Below are positions 16,378-19,974 of a stretch of DNA of 19,974 nt, piece after piece; within the stretch, counting starts at the first letter, position 1; the number at the start of each line of letters is the position of its first letter. The notes under the pieces were generated by a model, which saw nothing but the letters and a program-made list of their open reading frames with translations, was not told the origin of the DNA and did no database searches. The position numbers and the translations under genes are program-made. The stretch lies in contig JBHJOP010000073.1 of NCBI GenBank assembly GCA_050329575.1, positions 1-19,974 of the forward strand, in the 5' to 3' direction. This DNA comes from JAUXFS01 sp050329575 (lineage in GTDB: Bacteria; Pseudomonadota; Alphaproteobacteria; Rhodospirillales; Defluviicoccaceae).

Positions 16378-17150
16378 TGGGCGAAGAACAGCTCGGTCAG
16401 GACATAGTCGAAGCTGAGGATCAGGATCGACGCCGACACCACCGCATTGGTCGTCGCGGCACCGACGCCCTGGGCGCCGCCGCGCGAGTGGTAGCCGTGA
16501 TAGCAGCCCATCAGGGTGATGATGAAGCCGAACACCGCCGCCTTGACGAGGCCGGAGATCACGTCTTCGGCGCGGACGAAGTCCCAGGTGCTCTGCAGGT
16601 AGTTGGCGGGATTGAACCCGAGCTTGTAGACGGCCACCAGATAGCCGCCGAACACGCCGATGATGTCGGCGATCAGCACCAGAAACGGCAGCATCAGGAT
16701 CCCCGCGATCAGCCGCGGCGCGACCATGAACTTCATCGGGTCGGTGGACAGCGTCGTCAGGGCGTCGATCTGCTCGGTGACCCGCATGGTGCCGATCTCG
16801 GCCGCCATCGAGGCGCCGATCCGGCCCGCCACCATCAGCCCGGCCAGCACCGGTCCGAGTTCGCGGGTGATCGCCACCACCACGACGTTGGCGATCGCGC
16901 CCTCGGCGGAGAACCGGGCGAAGCCGGTGTAGCTCTGCAACGCCAGCACCATGCCGGAGAAGATCGCCGTCAGCCCGACCACCGGCAGCGAGTAGTAGCC
17001 GATCTCGACCATCTGCCGGCCGACCGCGCGCAGGTAGAACGGCGGCCGGACGCTGTGGCCGATGGCGGTCCCGGTGAACAGCACCAGCCGCCCGACGGTC
17101 GCCATGAAGCCGAGGACGAGTCGACCGATCGGCTGCAGCGGGTTGACCAA
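16374..17150 (-). CDS. mlaE: phospholipid-transport ABC permease MlaE-like
   Basis: The protein has 258 residues with about five or six membrane helices. Family segments include SGMVLALQSYTGFARF (about 65-80), the very conserved ITRELGPVLAGLMVAGRIGASMAAE (about 94-118), and GTMRVTEQIDAL with the coupling-helix region. It is the inner-membrane permease working with the MlaF ATPase next to it. The start is TTG at 17150, three bases after the alr stop; AAGGA in the last alr codons lies seven bases upstream and supports it. Downstream ATGs would lose the amphipathic N-terminal segment. The coupling to alr and the ATGA overlap to mlaF indicate one transcript. Confidence 0.93.
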   Translation of the reverse strand: MVNPLQPIGRLVLGFMATVGRLVLFTGTAIGHSVRPPFYLRAVGRQMVEIGYYSLPVVGLTAIFSGMVLALQSYTGFARFSAEGAIANVVVVAITRELGPVLAGLMVAGRIGASMAAEIGTMRVTEQIDALTTLSTDPMKFMVAPRLIAGILMLPFLVLIADIIGVFGGYLVAVYKLGFNPANYLQSTWDFVRAEDVISGLVKAAVFGFIITLMGCYHGYHSRGGAQGVGAATTNAVVSASILILSFDYVLTELFFAQ

Positions 17151-17153
17151 CGT

Positions 17154-18290
17154 TCAGTCCTTGGACCGGGTATAGACGCGATGGTAGCGGGCGCCGAGAG
17201 CGGTCAGGATCTCATAGCCGATGGTTCCCGCCTCGGCGGCGAGCGCATCGACCGGATGTCGCGACCCGATCAGGTCGACCATCATGCCGGGGCGAGCCAT
17301 GGCGGGGGGCACGGCGGAAACGTCGAAGGTGATGAGGTCCATCGAAACTCGCCCCACGAGCGGCACTCGAACGTCACCGATAAACGCGCTGCCGCGATTG
17401 CTGAGCGCTCGCGAATAGCCGTCCGCGTAACCGACGGCCACGGTGGCGATGGTTTCGCGACCTCGGGCTCGATGGGTCGCACCATAGCCAACGGTCTCGG
17501 GCGAGTCAATCTCACGGATCTGAAGGATTTTTCCTTGCAGACGAACCACTTGCGCCATCGGGTTGGGCCGGCCGGGAACCGGCGCGAGGCCATAGAGCGC
17601 CGCTCCGGGCCGAACGACGTCGGCGTGGAAACGATCGCCGAGGAAAATCCCGGCGGAATTGGCGAGCGAGCCGGCGGCGTCGGGAAACCCGCGGCGGAGG
17701 GAGAGGAAGGCGTCTCGCTGGCCGACGTTGAGGGGATGGTCGGGCTCGTCGGCGCACGCGAGGTGGCTCATCAGGAGCCTGACCCGGATCCCGTCGAGAC
17801 GGCCGGGATCCGCGGCCAGCCGGGCGCGGTCCGCCGGCGGCAGGCCGAGCCGCGACATGCCGGTATCGACGTGCAGGGCGGCGTCCCGCGGCTGGCCGGA
17901 GCGGCGGGCGAACGCGGCCCATGGGTCGACGTCGGCGAGCGCGTTGAGGACCGGCGTCAGACGATGGCGGGCGAACGTGGTCTCCGCACCGCGCGGCAGG
18001 CCGTTGAGCACGTAGACCGCCGGCTCCGGTCGGGATGCGCCCTCGCCCGGCGGTCGGGCGAGGGCCTTGCGAAGGGCGATCCCCTCGTCGACATGGGCGA
18101 CGAAGAACGTCCGGCATCCGGCCGCCGCCAACACCGGACCCACGGCGGCGGCACCGAGACCATAGGCGTCGGCCTTGACCACCGCCGCGCACTCGGCCGG
18201 CGCCGCGCGGTCCCGGAGCCGCCGGTAGTTGGCGGCGACGGCATCGAGATCGATGGTGAGGACGGCCCCCGCGCGGCGGCGATCGGACAT
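17154..18290 (-). CDS. alr: alanine racemase
   Basis: The protein has 378 residues, a PLP enzyme that interconverts L- and D-alanine for peptidoglycan. The PLP lysine is Lys39 in AVVKADAYGLG. HVDTGMSRLG, the fold-type III barrel segments and the catalytic tyrosine motif VGYGATHRA are all present, as is GRVSMDLITFDVS in the C-terminal domain. Length is normal for the family. The ATG at 18290 lies 14 bp after the dnaB stop; the frame extends to 18455 but that part overlaps dnaB and is shadow. A GAGGGC lies about a dozen bases upstream. The order dnaB-alr is common in alphaproteobacteria. Confidence 0.95.
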   Translation of the reverse strand: MSDRRRAGAVLTIDLDAVAANYRRLRDRAAPAECAAVVKADAYGLGAAAVGPVLAAAGCRTFFVAHVDEGIALRKALARPPGEGASRPEPAVYVLNGLPRGAETTFARHRLTPVLNALADVDPWAAFARRSGQPRDAALHVDTGMSRLGLPPADRARLAADPGRLDGIRVRLLMSHLACADEPDHPLNVGQRDAFLSLRRGFPDAAGSLANSAGIFLGDRFHADVVRPGAALYGLAPVPGRPNPMAQVVRLQGKILQIREIDSPETVGYGATHRARGRETIATVAVGYADGYSRALSNRGSAFIGDVRVPLVGRVSMDLITFDVSAVPPAMARPGMMVDLIGSRHPVDALAAEAGTIGYEILTALGARYHRVYTRSKD

Positions 18291-18304
18291 CGGCGAGGGC
18301 GCCC

Positions 18305-19825
18305 TCAGTCGTCCTGTCCGCTCTGCGTCTCGAGATCCCCGAAGCGGGTGAACTCGCCCTCGAAGAACAGGTCGACCTTGCCGATCGGCCCGTGCCGCTG
18401 CTTGGCGACGATCACCTCGGCCTTGTTGTGCACACGGGCCATGCGCTCCTGCCACTTCCGGTATCGGCTGTCGCCTTCCGCATCGTTGGCGGTCGGGTCC
18501 GGCTCGGACCGCTCCAGATAGTACTGCTCGCGGTAGATGAACATCACGACGTCCGAGTCCTGCTCGATGGTTCCCGACTCGCGCAGGTCCGCGAGCTGCG
18601 GCCGCTTGTCCTCGCGCTGTTCGACCGCCCGCGACAACTGCGACAGCGCCAGCACCGGGATCTCGAGTTCCTTGGCGAGCGCCTTGAGGCCGCGGGTGAT
18701 CTCCGAGAGCTCCTGGACCCGGTTGTCGTGGCGGGCGCCGGGCGACGGCGCGATCAACTGCAGATAGTCGATGACGATCAGCCCGAGATTGTGCTGGCGC
18801 TTCAGCCGCCGCGCCCGGGTGCGCATGGTGCTGATGGTCAACGCCGCGGTGTCGTCGATGAACAGCGGGAGCTTGTACAGGTCGCGACTGGCCATGACCA
18901 GGTCGGGGAACTTCTCGGAGGGCACGAGGCCGCGGCGGATCCGGTCCGACGAGATCCGCGTCTCCTCCGCCAGGATCCGGGTCGCCAGCTGTTCGCGCGA
19001 CATCTCCAGCGAGAAGAAGCCGACCACCGCGCCGTCGACCGTCTCCGTGCCGCCGTCGTCGCGCCGCGCGGTCCGGTACTTGCGCGCCGCGTTGAAGGCG
19101 ATGTTGGTCGCCAGCGCCGTCTTGCCCATCGACGGCCGGCCGGCGAGGATGATCAGATCCGAGCGATGCAGCCCGCCCAGCTTGGCGTCGAGATCGCGAA
19201 GCCCGGTCGGAACCCCGCTCAACTGGCCGTCGCGCTTGTGAGCCGCTTCGGCAATCCTGAGCGCGCTGTCGAGGGTGGTGTCGAACGGCTCGAAGCCGCC
19301 CTCGTATTCGCCCTTGGTGGCGAGGTCGTAGAGGCCCTGTTCCGCCCGTTCGATCTGTTGGACGGCCGAATCCTCGAGACCGCTCCCGTAGGCCCGGTTG
19401 ACGACGTCCTCGCCGAGCGAGATCAGCTCCCGCCGGAGATACAGGTCGTGGATGATCCGGCCGTATTCGGCGGCATTGATGACGGTGACGGCGGAGTCCG
19501 CCAGCTTCATCAGGTAGGCCGGTCCGCCGATGTCGGCGAGGCTGTCGTCCTCGGCGAAGCAGGCCTTCAGGGTGATCGGATCGGCGATCTGATGGCGATC
19601 GATGAGCTTCGCGCAGGCGGCGAAGATCCGCTGGTGCTGGGCGACGGAGAAGTGCTCGGGGCGCAGGAACTCGGAGACCCGTTCATAGGCGCGGTTGTTG
19701 ATCAGGATCGCCCCGAGCAAGGCGACTTCCGCATCGATGTTGTGGGGGGGCCGGCGGAAGGGGGCGATCCCGATCGCTGGCGGTTCGCGCGTCGCCGAAG
19801 GTCGGTCACCGAGGGTTGTCGTCAT
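18305..19825 (-). CDS. dnaB: replicative DNA helicase
   Basis: The protein has 506 residues and unwinds DNA at the replication fork as a hexamer. An N-terminal DnaG-interacting domain (PPHNIDAEVALLGAIL from 27) leads through a linker to the RecA-like domain: Walker A GRPSMGKT (229-236), FFSLEMS (270-276), Walker B LIVIDYLQL (349-357), and ALSQLSRAVEQR (393-404). There is no intein. A hydrophilic insertion of about 25 residues (440-465) lies before HNKAEVIVAKQRHGP. The start is ATG at 19825, after which an extra 25 residues precede the conserved core. No confident promoter was found upstream; it is probably the first gene of the cluster or continues one lying beyond the right edge. Confidence 0.96.
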   Translation of the reverse strand: MTTTLGDRPSATREPPAIGIAPFRRPPHNIDAEVALLGAILINNRAYERVSEFLRPEHFSVAQHQRIFAACAKLIDRHQIADPITLKACFAEDDSLADIGGPAYLMKLADSAVTVINAAEYGRIIHDLYLRRELISLGEDVVNRAYGSGLEDSAVQQIERAEQGLYDLATKGEYEGGFEPFDTTLDSALRIAEAAHKRDGQLSGVPTGLRDLDAKLGGLHRSDLIILAGRPSMGKTALATNIAFNAARKYRTARRDDGGTETVDGAVVGFFSLEMSREQLATRILAEETRISSDRIRRGLVPSEKFPDLVMASRDLYKLPLFIDDTAALTISTMRTRARRLKRQHNLGLIVIDYLQLIAPSPGARHDNRVQELSEITRGLKALAKELEIPVLALSQLSRAVEQREDKRPQLADLRESGTIEQDSDVVMFIYREQYYLERSEPDPTANDAEGDSRYRKWQERMARVHNKAEVIVAKQRHGPIGKVDLFFEGEFTRFGDLETQSGQDD

Positions 19826-19910
19826 CCCGCCATCATACCGGATGGCGAGGCGTGCCCGATCAAGGATATGTCAAACCAGCGGGGACAGAACCGACGTCCC
19901 GCGTCCGGGC

Positions 19911-19950
19911 TGTGGACTTGTGGACGGCCGGTGGACAGGCCTGTGGACAG
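19911..19950 (-). promoter_or_regulatory. cluster of TCCAC repeats, DnaA-box-like, upstream of dnaB
   Basis: Four GTGGAC units occur within 40 bp on the plus strand (at 19912, 19920, 19931 and 19943). On the minus strand they read CTGTCCACA, CTGTCCACC, CCGTCCACA and AAGTCCACA; the best unit matches the DnaA box TTATCCACA at 7 of 9 positions. They lie 90-125 bp upstream of the dnaB start. They could be weak DnaA sites or simple repeats. The rest of 19826-19974 shows no gene I can support. Confidence 0.35.
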
Positions 19951-19974
19951 GTCGTCGGCGACGTCGTCGCGGGT

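Noticed and set aside
16377..18521. 714-codon open frame on the plus strand across mlaE and alr
   Set aside because: It spans three well-supported genes on the other strand and shows no motif, so it is a shadow frame.
19832..19874. TTGACA (19874-19869) and TATGAT (19837-19832) as a dnaB promoter
   Set aside because: The spacer is 31 bp, far from 16-18, and TATGAT lies only 6 bp from the start codon.

Overview
The window is a GC-rich, gene-dense stretch of a bacterial chromosome. Codon use, gene content and the dnaB-alr-mlaE-mlaF-radA-cvpA-purF order point to an alphaproteobacterium, probably related to Rhodospirillales. That placement is inference from gene order and GC content, not from a marker gene. 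I see no rRNA, tRNA, CRISPR array, insertion sequence or phage gene. The many long overlapping reading frames on opposite strands are GC artefacts.

Left part (1-7059, all on the minus strand). Reading in the direction of transcription, a GlxA/FtrA-type AraC regulator (7059-6010) is followed by a two-gene NAD-dependent molybdenum/tungsten formate dehydrogenase. Its diaphorase subunit is a natural fusion of FdsG and FdsB (5929-4241), and it overlaps the catalytic subunit FdsA (4244-1485) by ATGA. A secreted serine alpha/beta-hydrolase follows (1411-131), and then the N-terminus of a possible lipoprotein runs off the left edge. The dehydrogenase would oxidise formate to CO2 and pass electrons through Fe-S clusters and FMN to NAD+. 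The catalytic subunit lacks the His/Cys-ligated [4Fe-4S] motif expected of canonical FdsA. No fdsC or fdsD maturation gene is adjacent.

Middle part (7060-10154, plus strand). An OsmC-family protein is divergent from the regulator. It is followed by glutamyl-Q tRNA(Asp) synthetase (gluQ), a compact AbrB-type antitoxin plus Doc/Fic toxin pair, and a hemerythrin-like HHE protein. The toxin-antitoxin pair is bracketed by a 64-bp direct repeat (8750-8813 and 9516-9579, 60/64 identical). The left copy includes the last codons and stop of gluQ. This looks like the scar of a cassette insertion at the gluQ 3' end and is the most unusual structure in the window.

Right part (10168-19825, minus strand). 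This is a long collinear housekeeping block: dnaB (replicative helicase), alr (alanine racemase), mlaE and mlaF (phospholipid-transport ABC permease and ATPase), radA (recombination), cvpA, purF (purine synthesis, [4Fe-4S] type) and an SDR oxidoreductase. A separate Ca2+/Na+ antiporter-family gene lies beyond. Gaps are 14 bp or less or negative from dnaB to the SDR gene, apart from 17 bp between cvpA and the preferred purF start, so an operon with translational coupling is likely. The right edge (19826-19974) is non-coding as far as I can see and carries four GTGGAC repeats resembling degenerate DnaA boxes.
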